DNA from: Bacteroidota bacterium
GTDB taxonomy: Bacteria; Bacteroidota; Bacteroidia; Chitinophagales; Chitinophagaceae
NCBI GenBank assembly: GCA_016868775.1
Contig: VGFT01000006.1
Location: 1 to 64,000 of the forward strand
Direction: 5' to 3'
Length of the DNA: 64,000 bases
A program made the translations under genes and the position numbers. This document shows, one piece after another, positions 26,620 to 34,518 of the stretch. Position 1 is the stretch's first letter. Every line of letters starts with the position of its first letter. Below the pieces are notes generated by a model. That model saw only the letters and a program-made list of their open reading frames with translations. It searched no databases and was not told where the DNA came from.

Positions 26620-27374
26620 TTTTTCTTGAATTGTGCAATGGCGTTTTTGGTGAATTCGCTGAGTACGAGTCGGCCGCTGATCGCCGCCCTGTCGATCAGC
26701 AGCGTGTCCCAATGTTCCGTTCCATTCCAGCTAACTTTTTTGATCTCTTTCATTGCTTCCGGATTCGATTGGGCGAGTTGTTTCGCCAGGCGTTCGATCG
26801 AGGCATCGACTCCTTCGATGGATTCATGTACTTCGGCAAAAAGTCCTTTTTCTCTTGCCCAAGCGGCGGAGCGCCAGGATTGTGCATCGAAGGCTAGTTG
26901 GGTGTAGGCAGCGGTGCCGATCTTGCGTTCCACGACGGGTCCTACTACAAAAGGCCCGATCCCTACGGCCAGTTCACTTAGTTTGATGGAGGCATTATCG
27001 ATCGCGATGGCATAATCGGCGGCGGCGGCGAGTCCCACTCCACCCCCCACGCATTTTGCCTGGATGCGGGCGAGGATGGGTTGTGGGGTTTTCCGCATGG
27101 CGTTGATGACATGGGCAAAGCCGCTGAAGAATTGGAGTCCGCGTGCTTCATCCGAGATTGCTATCAGTTCATCAAAAGAGGCGCCGGCGCAGAAGGCTTT
27201 TTCTCCTTGGGTTTGCAATACGATCACTTTGGTATTTGCGTCGTTTCCGGCGGAGCGGATGGCTTCTGCTAATTCCATCAGGATTTTTCCCGGGAGCGAG
27301 TTGCTTTGTGGATGAAAGAATTCGATCTGGCAGATGCCGTCGTGTTGGGAAGAACGTACGTATGCGTCCGACAT
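26616..27374 (-). CDS. Enoyl-CoA hydratase/isomerase family protein
   Basis: A 252-residue crotonase-fold protein. The oxyanion-hole regions EKAFCAGASFDEL and CVGGGVGLAAAADYAIA are present. The classical first catalytic Glu (GGGxEL) is Gly here, while the second is kept in LSELAVGIGPFVV. That pattern resembles LiuC-like (methylglutaconyl-CoA hydratase) members rather than textbook PaaF. It lies 9 bases downstream of paaZ, so a role in ring-cleavage-product beta-oxidation is possible but unproven. Confidence 0.82.
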   Translation of the reverse strand: MSDAYVRSSQHDGICQIEFFHPQSNSLPGKILMELAEAIRSAGNDANTKVIVLQTQGEKAFCAGASFDELIAISDEARGLQFFSGFAHVINAMRKTPQPILARIQAKCVGGGVGLAAAADYAIAIDNASIKLSELAVGIGPFVVGPVVERKIGTAAYTQLAFDAQSWRSAAWAREKGLFAEVHESIEGVDASIERLAKQLAQSNPEAMKEIKKVSWNGTEHWDTLLIDRAAISGRLVLSEFTKNAIAQFKKK

Positions 27375-27383
27375 AAAATTGAT

Positions 27384-29465
27384 TTAGTGTTGATTTTTTT
27401 TCGCTACCATGGTAAGAATGGTTGCTACGCCAATAATGGGTTCATCGGTATTATCCAACATTTCCACGTACCACTTGACGATGCCCTTGGGTATATCGTC
27501 TCCTCGTTTTTTATCTTCCGGATTTTCCACGATTCGCGGGTCGCTGGGTAATTTTTCCTTGCAGGTAAATCGGATGTGAACGGAGGCGCCTGGATAAACG
27601 GGTTTAGTAAACCTTAGTTCATCGATGCCGTAATTCAGCAGCACGGGGTTTTTTTCGTAGCTGTCCACGAATAATCCGGCCGCCAGGCTCATCACAAAAT
27701 AACCGTGCGCCACTTGTTGTTCGAACATAGTGCCGTTGAAATCGGTATCGACCAGATGGGCATAGAAATGATCGCCACTCAGGTCGGCAAAGGCGGTGAT
27801 GTCTTCAGAGGTGATCTGTCGTTCTTCGGTGAGTAGTTGGTTGCCGATCTGGAGTTCTTCGAAATATTTTTTAAATGGATGCGTACCGGGGTCTTTTCCT
27901 TTCGCATGCGGTTGATAGACTTGCGTGATTTCCGTAAGCAGGGTGGGGGATCCTTGCAGGGCGGTGCGTTGGAGATAATGTTTTACGCCGCGCAGACCGC
28001 CCATCTCTTCGCCCCCGCCGGCGCGTCCAGGCCCGCCGTGCACCAGTAAGGGCAAGGGCGATCCGTGCCCCGTGCTTTCTTTCGCACATTCACTGTTAAG
28101 TACCAGAATTCTTCCGTGATGGGTAGCGGCACCGAGCACATAGGAACGCGCCGTATTCGGATCGGCGGTTACGATGGTGGAACAGAGACTTCCTTTTCCA
28201 AGTTTGCTCAGCGCAATGGCTTCCTCCATTCCTTGGTAGGGCATTAGGGTGCTGACGGGACCGAAGGCTTCTACTTCATGGACTGACTTGGTTTCCCAGG
28301 GAGTTTCATTCAACAGAAGCATCGGGGAAAGGAAGGCACCTTTTTTTGCATCGGCATCGACTACCTCTACTTCTTGCAGTGAGCCATAGATTAGTTTGCA
28401 ATCTCTCAGCAAGATCTCCGTTTGGTGGCGTACTTCCTCGCGTTGTGCCTGTCCGGCCAGCGAACCCATTCGTACTTTTTCATGGAGTGGGTTTCCGATC
28501 AGGGTTTGCGAGAGCGCGGTGGAGAGAAAGCGCGCAAGATCTTCCAGTTTATCTGCGGGGGCAAAAATTCGGCGAACGCCGGTGCAGCGCTGTCCGGCTT
28601 TCAGGGTCATTTCCTTTCGGATCTCTTTGATGAAGAGGTCCCACTCCGGCATACCCGGATTTACATCTTCTCCAAGTACGATGCAGTTGAGACTATCTGC
28701 TTCCAGGTTGAAAGGAACATTTTCCTTCAGGATTTTCGGGTGGCTACGAAGCATCAATCCGGTGGCGGCACTTCCGGTGAAGGTGACCACATCCTGATAA
28801 TTTACGTGGTCGAGTAGGTCGCCGGCTGAACCGCAGAGCAGTTGCAGCGATCCTTCCGGAAGCATTCGGGAGGCGATGATCTCTCGCACCACGGCTTCGG
28901 TGAGGTAGGACGTAACCGTGGCGGATTTTACGATGGCGGGCATACCGGCCAATAGATTCACGGCGATCTTTTCCAGCATTCCCCAAACCGGAAAATTGAA
29001 GGCATTGATGTGGATGGCTACGCCTTCTTTGGGGACGAGAATATGCGTGCCCATGAAGGTGTTGCCTTTGCTTAGGTTATGCGATTCGCCGTCGACACAA
29101 AACGGCTGATCCGGAAATCTTCGGCGAAGCGAAGCATTGGCGAACAGGTTGCCGATACCGCCTTCGATGTCGACCCAGCTATCGGCTTTGGTGGCACCAG
29201 TTTGGTAGCTTATACTATAAAATCCGTCGAGGTTGGTCCGCAAATGCAGGGCCAGTGCTTTGAGCATGTTTCCCCGCTGGTGGAAGGTCATTTTACGAAG
29301 CGCGGGGTTGCCTACGGTGCGGGCATAGTGAATGGCTGCGGCCATATCAATGCCCTGGGTACTGGCCTGTGCCAAGGGCGCACCGGTGACGGCGTTGTAG
29401 AGGGTTTGTCCGGCTCCCTCCCCAGCGACCCACTTGCCCTGTATGTAGTTTTCGAGCTTTTTCAT
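27384..29465 (-). CDS. paaZ: PaaZ, bifunctional oxepin-CoA hydrolase / semialdehyde dehydrogenase
   Basis: A 693-residue two-domain enzyme of aerobic phenylacetate breakdown. The N-terminal aldehyde dehydrogenase (about 1-515) has catalytic Cys294 in [12 protein letters not shown] and the Glu of FNLEADSLN. The C-terminal MaoC-type hydratase (about 530-690) has [10 protein letters not shown] with Asp561 and His566, the same numbers I recall for the E. coli enzyme, plus VAHGYFVM. It opens the oxepin-CoA ring and oxidises the semialdehyde. It lies about 26 kb from the main paa operon. A -7 box is at 29480-29487. Confidence 0.95.
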   Translation of the reverse strand: MKKLENYIQGKWVAGEGAGQTLYNAVTGAPLAQASTQGIDMAAAIHYARTVGNPALRKMTFHQRGNMLKALALHLRTNLDGFYSISYQTGATKADSWVDIEGGIGNLFANASLRRRFPDQPFCVDGESHNLSKGNTFMGTHILVPKEGVAIHINAFNFPVWGMLEKIAVNLLAGMPAIVKSATVTSYLTEAVVREIIASRMLPEGSLQLLCGSAGDLLDHVNYQDVVTFTGSAATGLMLRSHPKILKENVPFNLEADSLNCIVLGEDVNPGMPEWDLFIKEIRKEMTLKAGQRCTGVRRIFAPADKLEDLARFLSTALSQTLIGNPLHEKVRMGSLAGQAQREEVRHQTEILLRDCKLIYGSLQEVEVVDADAKKGAFLSPMLLLNETPWETKSVHEVEAFGPVSTLMPYQGMEEAIALSKLGKGSLCSTIVTADPNTARSYVLGAATHHGRILVLNSECAKESTGHGSPLPLLVHGGPGRAGGGEEMGGLRGVKHYLQRTALQGSPTLLTEITQVYQPHAKGKDPGTHPFKKYFEELQIGNQLLTEERQITSEDITAFADLSGDHFYAHLVDTDFNGTMFEQQVAHGYFVMSLAAGLFVDSYEKNPVLLNYGIDELRFTKPVYPGASVHIRFTCKEKLPSDPRIVENPEDKKRGDDIPKGIVKWYVEMLDNTDEPIIGVATILTMVAKKNQH

Positions 29466-29479
29466 GACAGCATTTGAGG

Positions 29480-29487
29480 CAAACTTA
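29480..29487 (-). promoter_or_regulatory. Predicted -7 box of paaZ unit
   Basis: On the minus strand TAAGTTTG matches TAnnTTTG, 14 bases before the paaZ ATG. Confidence 0.5.
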
Positions 29488-29502
29488 GTCCAAGTTTTGG
29501 TC

Positions 29503-29510
29503 TAATTTTG
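29503..29510 (+). promoter_or_regulatory. Predicted -7 box, lipoprotein gene at 29540
   Basis: TAATTTTG matches TAnnTTTG, 29 bases before the ATG. It is divergent from the paaZ promoter, so the two promoters lie within 30 bases. Confidence 0.5.
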
Positions 29511-29539
29511 AATCTCTTTTCATTCTTAAAAGCTTTTAT

Positions 29540-30040
29540 ATGCGGTCATCCATTCTTTCCTTTTTTCTGTTTCTCGGAGGGATCGTACTGGTATCCTGCG
29601 GGGGCAGTCACAGCGGACATACCGGTCATACTGGTCACGGGAAAACCCAGGAACCGATGACTTATTTGGATTCACTCTATGCCTCCATTTGGCAGGCGCA
29701 CGATTCGGTTATGCCCAAAATGGGGAAAGTGCGAAAAGCACAGCTTAGTGCTTCCCGTTTGCTGGATTCATTAAGTCTGGTAGAGAGAAAAGCCGGCAAG
29801 CCCTTGTCGGCTGAGTTCACTGCCTGGCAAGAATCCCTGCAAGCATTGATCTATGATTTGAATCGCGCCCAACAGGGAATGGACAACTGGATGGAAGAGT
29901 TCAATATAGATTCTGCCGAACAGAAGGGGTCGGGTCGGCGTCGCTATTTGGAGGAGGAGAAAGTGCGAGTAGATCGAGTGAAAGAATCTGTCTTTTCGAG
30001 TTTATCAAAATCCGATTCTCTTTTCGCGGCTATCAAATAA
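29540..30040 (+). CDS. His-rich helical lipoprotein, function unknown
   Basis: A 166-residue lipoprotein. Signal peptide and lipobox VLVSC are followed by GGSHSGHTGHTGHGK, a Gly-His run that could bind metal ions. The rest is polar and mostly helical (DSLYASIWQAHDSVMPKMGKV and KAQLSASRLLDSLSLVERK), suggesting a coiled coil. I do not recognise a characterised family. The following EEP-family gene starts 9 bases later, so the two may be co-transcribed. Confidence 0.8.
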   Translation: MRSSILSFFLFLGGIVLVSCGGSHSGHTGHTGHGKTQEPMTYLDSLYASIWQAHDSVMPKMGKVRKAQLSASRLLDSLSLVERKAGKPLSAEFTAWQESLQALIYDLNRAQQGMDNWMEEFNIDSAEQKGSGRRRYLEEEKVRVDRVKESVFSSLSKSDSLFAAIK

Positions 30041-30048
30041 TCCTTGAT

Positions 30049-31170
30049 ATGGCCAGTGGCATGCGCATTTTTACTCGACGATTTTTTATTTATGCCAACG
30101 CGGTATTGGCTGTTCTTTTTTTGATCGCCTGCTTGGTTCCGCAGCTATCACCCCGCACTTGGTGGTTTGTTGCTTTTTTGGGTTTAATTTTTCCCTTTCT
30201 TTTGGCGGGATTGATGATTTTTTTAATTGGCTGGCTGACACTTCTGAAGCCAGCGCGAACGCTGATTTCACTCGTACCGATTTTGATTGGCTGGGGACAA
30301 GTGGAAAAGACCTTTGCGTTTCGATTTACGACTGCATTCGTGGAGAAGAAATTACCTGGATCGATTCGGGTAGTTAGTTGGAACGTGGCGCGCTTTATTG
30401 AGCTGAAAAAAAATAATAACAAAGGCAGTCAGACGCGGCTCCGAATGCTGGATCTCATAAAAGCACAAGAAGCCGACGTGCTTTGCTTTCAGGAGTTTCA
30501 GACCTCGCGCGACTCGGCATTTTATGATAATATTCGTCCCATACAAGCGATGGGCTTTCCCTATTATTATTTTTGCTTCGAGGAGGATGGGGACTTACAT
30601 TATTTTAGCTCTATTATCTTTTCTCGTTTTCCGATTGTTGATACAGCTAAGGTTCGTTTTCCAAAACCCAGCTCTGGCGAGCTACTGATCCAGGCGGATG
30701 TGTTGGTCGGGAAGGACACGGTTCGAGTATTTACTACGCACTTGCAATCTTTCCAGTTCAATTCCAGTGATTACAGACGAATGGAGGAGATAAAGACGGG
30801 ACAGGACAGTGTTCTCATTCACTCCCGAAATATTTTTTCAAAGTGGAAGCGAGGGGTGGTCAACCGAACCCTTCAAGCCGAGATCGCGGGTGAGGTGATC
30901 TCGAAATGCGATTACCCGGTTATTTTTTGTGGCGATTTGAATGAGATCCCCAACTCTTATTCTTACAATCGGGTCCGGGGAGAGATGCAGGATGCTTTCT
31001 TGGAAAAAGGCGCTGGAATCGGACGCACGTTCCTGGGTTTATCGCCCACCCTTCGGATCGATTATATCTTTGCCGATGAGCAATTCACCGTTCGTCAGTT
31101 TACCCGGCGAAAACAGCCCTATTCAGATCATCTGATGATTGTGGCCGATCTGGACCTGAAATCCAACTGA
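30049..31170 (+). CDS. Membrane-anchored endonuclease/exonuclease/phosphatase family protein
   Basis: A 373-residue protein with three N-terminal transmembrane helices (about 10-95) and a C-terminal EEP (DNase I-like) domain. Catalytic markers are RVVSWNVARF, LCFQEFQ, FTTHLQS, ICGDLNEIP-like FCGDLNEIPNSYSY and the terminal YSDHLMIVADL. Members of this fold cleave nucleic acids or phosphoesters such as sphingolipids, and the substrate is not decidable here. Met5 (30061) is an alternative start. Confidence 0.87.
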   Translation: MASGMRIFTRRFFIYANAVLAVLFLIACLVPQLSPRTWWFVAFLGLIFPFLLAGLMIFLIGWLTLLKPARTLISLVPILIGWGQVEKTFAFRFTTAFVEKKLPGSIRVVSWNVARFIELKKNNNKGSQTRLRMLDLIKAQEADVLCFQEFQTSRDSAFYDNIRPIQAMGFPYYYFCFEEDGDLHYFSSIIFSRFPIVDTAKVRFPKPSSGELLIQADVLVGKDTVRVFTTHLQSFQFNSSDYRRMEEIKTGQDSVLIHSRNIFSKWKRGVVNRTLQAEIAGEVISKCDYPVIFCGDLNEIPNSYSYNRVRGEMQDAFLEKGAGIGRTFLGLSPTLRIDYIFADEQFTVRQFTRRKQPYSDHLMIVADLDLKSN

Positions 31171-31214
31171 TCTTTCCAGGATTCCCTTCTTTTTATTCAT
31201 CTTTGTATCTACCC

Positions 31215-32720
31215 ATGAGTACCTTGCGCTTATATAATTCGCTGACCCGACAAAAAGAACCTTTTCATCCGCTGGTCAAGGGGCGAGTCGGAATGTATGT
31301 ATGCGGACCAACCGTGAGTGGAGAAAGCCACCTTGGTCATGCCCGTCCTTATATCACCTTCGATGTCGTATATCGATATTTATTGCACCTGGGCTATCAG
31401 GTTCGCTACGTCCGCAACATTACCGATGCCGGTCATTTTGAAGAGGAAGGACGCGAAGCCATCGACAAAATCGCCAACAAATCCAAGTTGGAGCAACTCG
31501 AACCCATGGAGTTGGTCAGCAAGTACACCCGCCTTTATCATTGGGCCATGGAGCAGTTCAATACCCTGCCCCCATCGGTAGAACCCACTGCAACCGGACA
31601 CATCGTTGAGCAGATCGAAATGATCAAGCAACTGATCGAGGCCGGTTATGCGTACGAAGTGAATGGGTCGGTTTATTTCGATGTAAAAAAATACGCGGCC
31701 GGTCATGAATATGGAAAGTTGAGCGGACGCATACTCGATGACTTACTTGAAACAACCCGGGAGTTGGAAGGCCAAGAAGAGAAAAGAAATCGAGCCGACT
31801 TTGCCCTCTGGAAAGCGGCAGCGCCCGAACACATCATGCGTTGGGCCAGTCCCTGGGGTGTCGGCTATCCCGGCTGGCACATCGAGTGCTCGGCCATGGC
31901 CACGAAATACCTCGGTAAGCAATTTGATATTCACGGCGGCGGGATGGATCTGTTGTTCCCGCATCACGAAAGCGAGATCGCACAAAGCACGATCTGCAAC
32001 CACACCGCTCCGGTTCGTTATTGGATGCATAACAACATGATCACCATCAACGGACGAAAAATGGGCCAGAGCTACAACAACGTCATTCGGTTGACGGAAT
32101 TGTTTGCCGGCACGCATCCGGAACTTTCGCAGGCGTATCATCCGATGACCGTACGCTTCTTCATTCTCCAAAGCCACTACCGCAGCACACTGGATTTCAG
32201 TAACGAAGCCCTGCAGGCTGCTGAAAAAGGACTGAAACGGTTGTGGGATGCCTATAGCGGATTAAATGCACCGGTGTGGAGTGAACCGTTCGTGCACCCG
32301 ACTGCCGGGGATGCGGAGCTTGATCAGCGAATGAATCGGTTATTGGATGAAGTACTGGAGTTTGTCAACGATGATTTCAATACAGCGAAGGCCCTTGCGA
32401 ATTTTTTTGAGATGGTATCGGTCTGGAATTCCATAAAGGACGGATTGATTTCCATCACCGCCCTGTCGCCTGCAACCATTCAACGGATACGAACCGAAAC
32501 GAAGACTTGGCTCGAAGATGTATTTGGCTTACAAGCGGTAACGGAAGCGGACAACGAAAAATTAAGCGGGGTGATGGATCTGTTGCTTGAAATCCGAAAA
32601 GAGGCCAAGCTTCGAAAAGATTTCAGCACCTCCGATAAGATTCGGGATCAACTGATCACTTTGGGCATTCAATTAAAGGATGAAAAAGGGGGAGGGACTT
32701 CTTGGATGATCGATAACTGA
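31215..32720 (+). CDS. cysS: Cysteinyl-tRNA synthetase
   Basis: A 501-residue class I synthetase charging tRNA-Cys. The HIGH-type motif is SHLGHARPY. Zinc-site residues include YVCGPTV, WHIECSAM and FPHHESE. The KMSKS-equivalent is GRKMGQSYNN, a variant of the usual KMSKS. The C-terminal DALR-like domain follows at about 350-460. A TTG four codons upstream is in frame, but the ATG at 31215 (MSTLRLYNSL) matches the normal family start. Confidence 0.96.
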   Translation: MSTLRLYNSLTRQKEPFHPLVKGRVGMYVCGPTVSGESHLGHARPYITFDVVYRYLLHLGYQVRYVRNITDAGHFEEEGREAIDKIANKSKLEQLEPMELVSKYTRLYHWAMEQFNTLPPSVEPTATGHIVEQIEMIKQLIEAGYAYEVNGSVYFDVKKYAAGHEYGKLSGRILDDLLETTRELEGQEEKRNRADFALWKAAAPEHIMRWASPWGVGYPGWHIECSAMATKYLGKQFDIHGGGMDLLFPHHESEIAQSTICNHTAPVRYWMHNNMITINGRKMGQSYNNVIRLTELFAGTHPELSQAYHPMTVRFFILQSHYRSTLDFSNEALQAAEKGLKRLWDAYSGLNAPVWSEPFVHPTAGDAELDQRMNRLLDEVLEFVNDDFNTAKALANFFEMVSVWNSIKDGLISITALSPATIQRIRTETKTWLEDVFGLQAVTEADNEKLSGVMDLLLEIRKEAKLRKDFSTSDKIRDQLITLGIQLKDEKGGGTSWMIDN

Positions 32721-32730
32721 TCGATTTCTG

Positions 32731-33186
32731 TCAAAAAAGACGGAAAACAATACTCATTTGCAAGAATACGGTGATGGCCAGACAGATTAGCCAGAAATAC
32801 CACCACCCAGGCGATAAACCCAAACGTGTTACTTCGGCATAATATTGCATCACGGTTACCACTATTGCTATGACCAGCGACCCAAAAAAGAAAGCTTCGC
32901 TATCGCTTATATCCAGCAAACTCAAAAAAATATAAGGAGCCAGCAAGAGCGAACCCAGGAGGCAGGTTCGGCCAAGACCATGCAAAAAGGCATTTGTGCG
33001 TTTATGTAAGAATAAAATCGCCCCGGAAGCCTGGATGATCCATTTGCTTCCGATAATCAGTAAGCTGAGGAGTAATTGATTTAAAGAGATGGAAAAAGTG
33101 GAAGCTGAAATAAAAAGGATTGTCAGCATCAGCGAAAGGCTAAAGTAGACGGAAGCTCGAGTCAAGTAGTACCGTCCATTTTTCAT
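32731..33186 (-). CDS. Small polytopic membrane protein
   Basis: A 151-residue protein with four predicted hydrophobic helices (about 13-35, 39-60, 72-92 and 98-120, with a further one near 128-148). No motif is recognised. It lies 9 bases after the dipeptide epimerase gene on the same strand, so probably the same transcript. A transport or membrane-stress role would be guesswork. Confidence 0.7.
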   Translation of the reverse strand: MKNGRYYLTRASVYFSLSLMLTILFISASTFSISLNQLLLSLLIIGSKWIIQASGAILFLHKRTNAFLHGLGRTCLLGSLLLAPYIFLSLLDISDSEAFFFGSLVIAIVVTVMQYYAEVTRLGLSPGWWYFWLICLAITVFLQMSIVFRLF

Positions 33187-33195
33187 ATATTAAAA

Positions 33196-34302
33196 TTATG
33201 TAATAAATCGACACGATTCACTTTTTTGGAGCCGTTCCGTTGAGATTTTTGCCCCCAGTCCGGGGCTGTCTGGCACCTCGATGACCCCGTTCGGCCGGTA
33301 ACGAATTCCGCCTTCGACGGGATCTTCTCGCAGCATCAGTGCCGTATCAAAATCGAAGTGAACGATCTGTTCGCTGCTGAGCGCAAAATGCGCAAAAGCG
33401 GTCATTGCCAAACGCGATTCGATCATAGCACCTACCTGTAATTTTACGCCTGCTTCTTCGGCCAGCCGAATGATCTTTTGGGCGCTGAAGATTCCGCCCG
33501 ACTTTCCCAATTTGATGTTCATATACTGACAGGCATCGATGGCGATGAGACGTGCGGCATCGTTCTCATCCCCCAAACATTCATCGGCCATGAGTGGAAT
33601 TGGCGAGGCCTTCCGAATCCGGGGCAGGGCCATATAGTTCCAGCGGGCGATCGGCTCTTCGCAGTGTTCGATATTCAGAGGTGCCAGTGCTTGTAAGGTT
33701 TCGATGGCTTCTTCGACTGACCAACCCTGGTTGGCATCGATTCGAAGCGGAACACCGGGGCCAACGGCGGCTCGTATCTTCTGCATGCGGATTACATCGG
33801 TGCGACCATCTTTTCCAAGCTTCACTTTTATGAAAGGGAACCCTTGCGCTAAGATCTTCACGGCATCTGCAGCCATTTTGTCCGGATCACCGATGCTGAC
33901 CGTATAGTCGGTGGTGATCGTCTTGGTTTTATTTCCACCTAAAAACTGATACAAGGGCATGCCTGCCTCCTGAGCGGCAATGTCATAGCACGCGATGTCA
34001 AAAGCACTTTTGATACTTTTGTTTCCGTAGATCAAGGCATCCATTTCCTGGTGGATGCTTTTTATATTAAGGGGATCTTTCCCCAGGAGTACTTTTGCCA
34101 AGTATTGCCCTACGAGGTAGGCGGTATCTTGACTTTCTCCATTAATCGGCATGTAGGGGCTGCATTCCCCGAATCCAACCATTCCGGAATCGGTTTTTAT
34201 GCAAACCACCACATTCAGCGCATCGTCGTCGCGGCCAAGCGAGGTGATGAATGGCTCTACCAACGGGATGCTGATCTTGTGGAGGGAGATTTCGGAGATC
34301 AT
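33196..34302 (-). CDS. Dipeptide epimerase (L-Ala-D/L-Glu epimerase-like, enolase superfamily)
   Basis: A 368-residue enzyme of the muconate-lactonising subgroup. Visible are the base lysine pair in FIKVKLGKDG, metal ligands in RIDANQGW, EHCEEPI and MADECLGDEND, the second lysine in NIKLGKSGGI, and a C-terminal DFDTALML. Such enzymes epimerise L-Ala-D-Glu from murein peptides so they can be recycled. Substrate specificity in this family varies, so the exact dipeptide is inferred. It is followed by a small membrane-protein gene. Confidence 0.87.
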   Translation of the reverse strand: MISEISLHKISIPLVEPFITSLGRDDDALNVVVCIKTDSGMVGFGECSPYMPINGESQDTAYLVGQYLAKVLLGKDPLNIKSIHQEMDALIYGNKSIKSAFDIACYDIAAQEAGMPLYQFLGGNKTKTITTDYTVSIGDPDKMAADAVKILAQGFPFIKVKLGKDGRTDVIRMQKIRAAVGPGVPLRIDANQGWSVEEAIETLQALAPLNIEHCEEPIARWNYMALPRIRKASPIPLMADECLGDENDAARLIAIDACQYMNIKLGKSGGIFSAQKIIRLAEEAGVKLQVGAMIESRLAMTAFAHFALSSEQIVHFDFDTALMLREDPVEGGIRYRPNGVIEVPDSPGLGAKISTERLQKSESCRFIT

Positions 34303-34321
34303 GTGGGGTAGATGAATTTTT

Positions 34322-34368
34322 CAACAAGCGGACTTAACAAAGTTAGGGCTGATTTTATCGGCTTGTTG
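34322..34368 (-). promoter_or_regulatory. Epimerase promoter with flanking inverted repeat
   Basis: TAACTTTG on the minus strand (34338-34345) matches TAnnTTTG and lies 35 bases before the epimerase start. It is bracketed by CAACAAGC (34322-34329) and GCTTGTTG (34361-34368), a perfect 8-bp inverted repeat that could be an operator. The rest of the spacer up to 34518 is AT-rich and shows nothing else I can name. Confidence 0.4.
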
Positions 34369-34518
34369 GGGGGGTTATTTTTATTCTTATGCTTGACTTT
34401 TTCTAATATATATATATTTTTTCTGTTGAGCACAGCGGTTCTAATGGGGTCACATTCGTAAAATCTGGAGGGATTTTAAATTCCTCTGTTCGCGTACTTA
34501 TGTTATTTAATATTTAGA

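Noticed and set aside
26616-27374. Assigning paaF to the hydratase beside paaZ
   Set aside because: The first catalytic Glu position is Gly (GGGVGLA) and the surrounding text is LiuC-like, so the name would be a guess.
34371-34518. AT-rich spacer with TATATATATAT as a possible promoter or small RNA
   Set aside because: Both flanking genes read away on the minus strand, and no -7 box, hairpin or ORF stands out.
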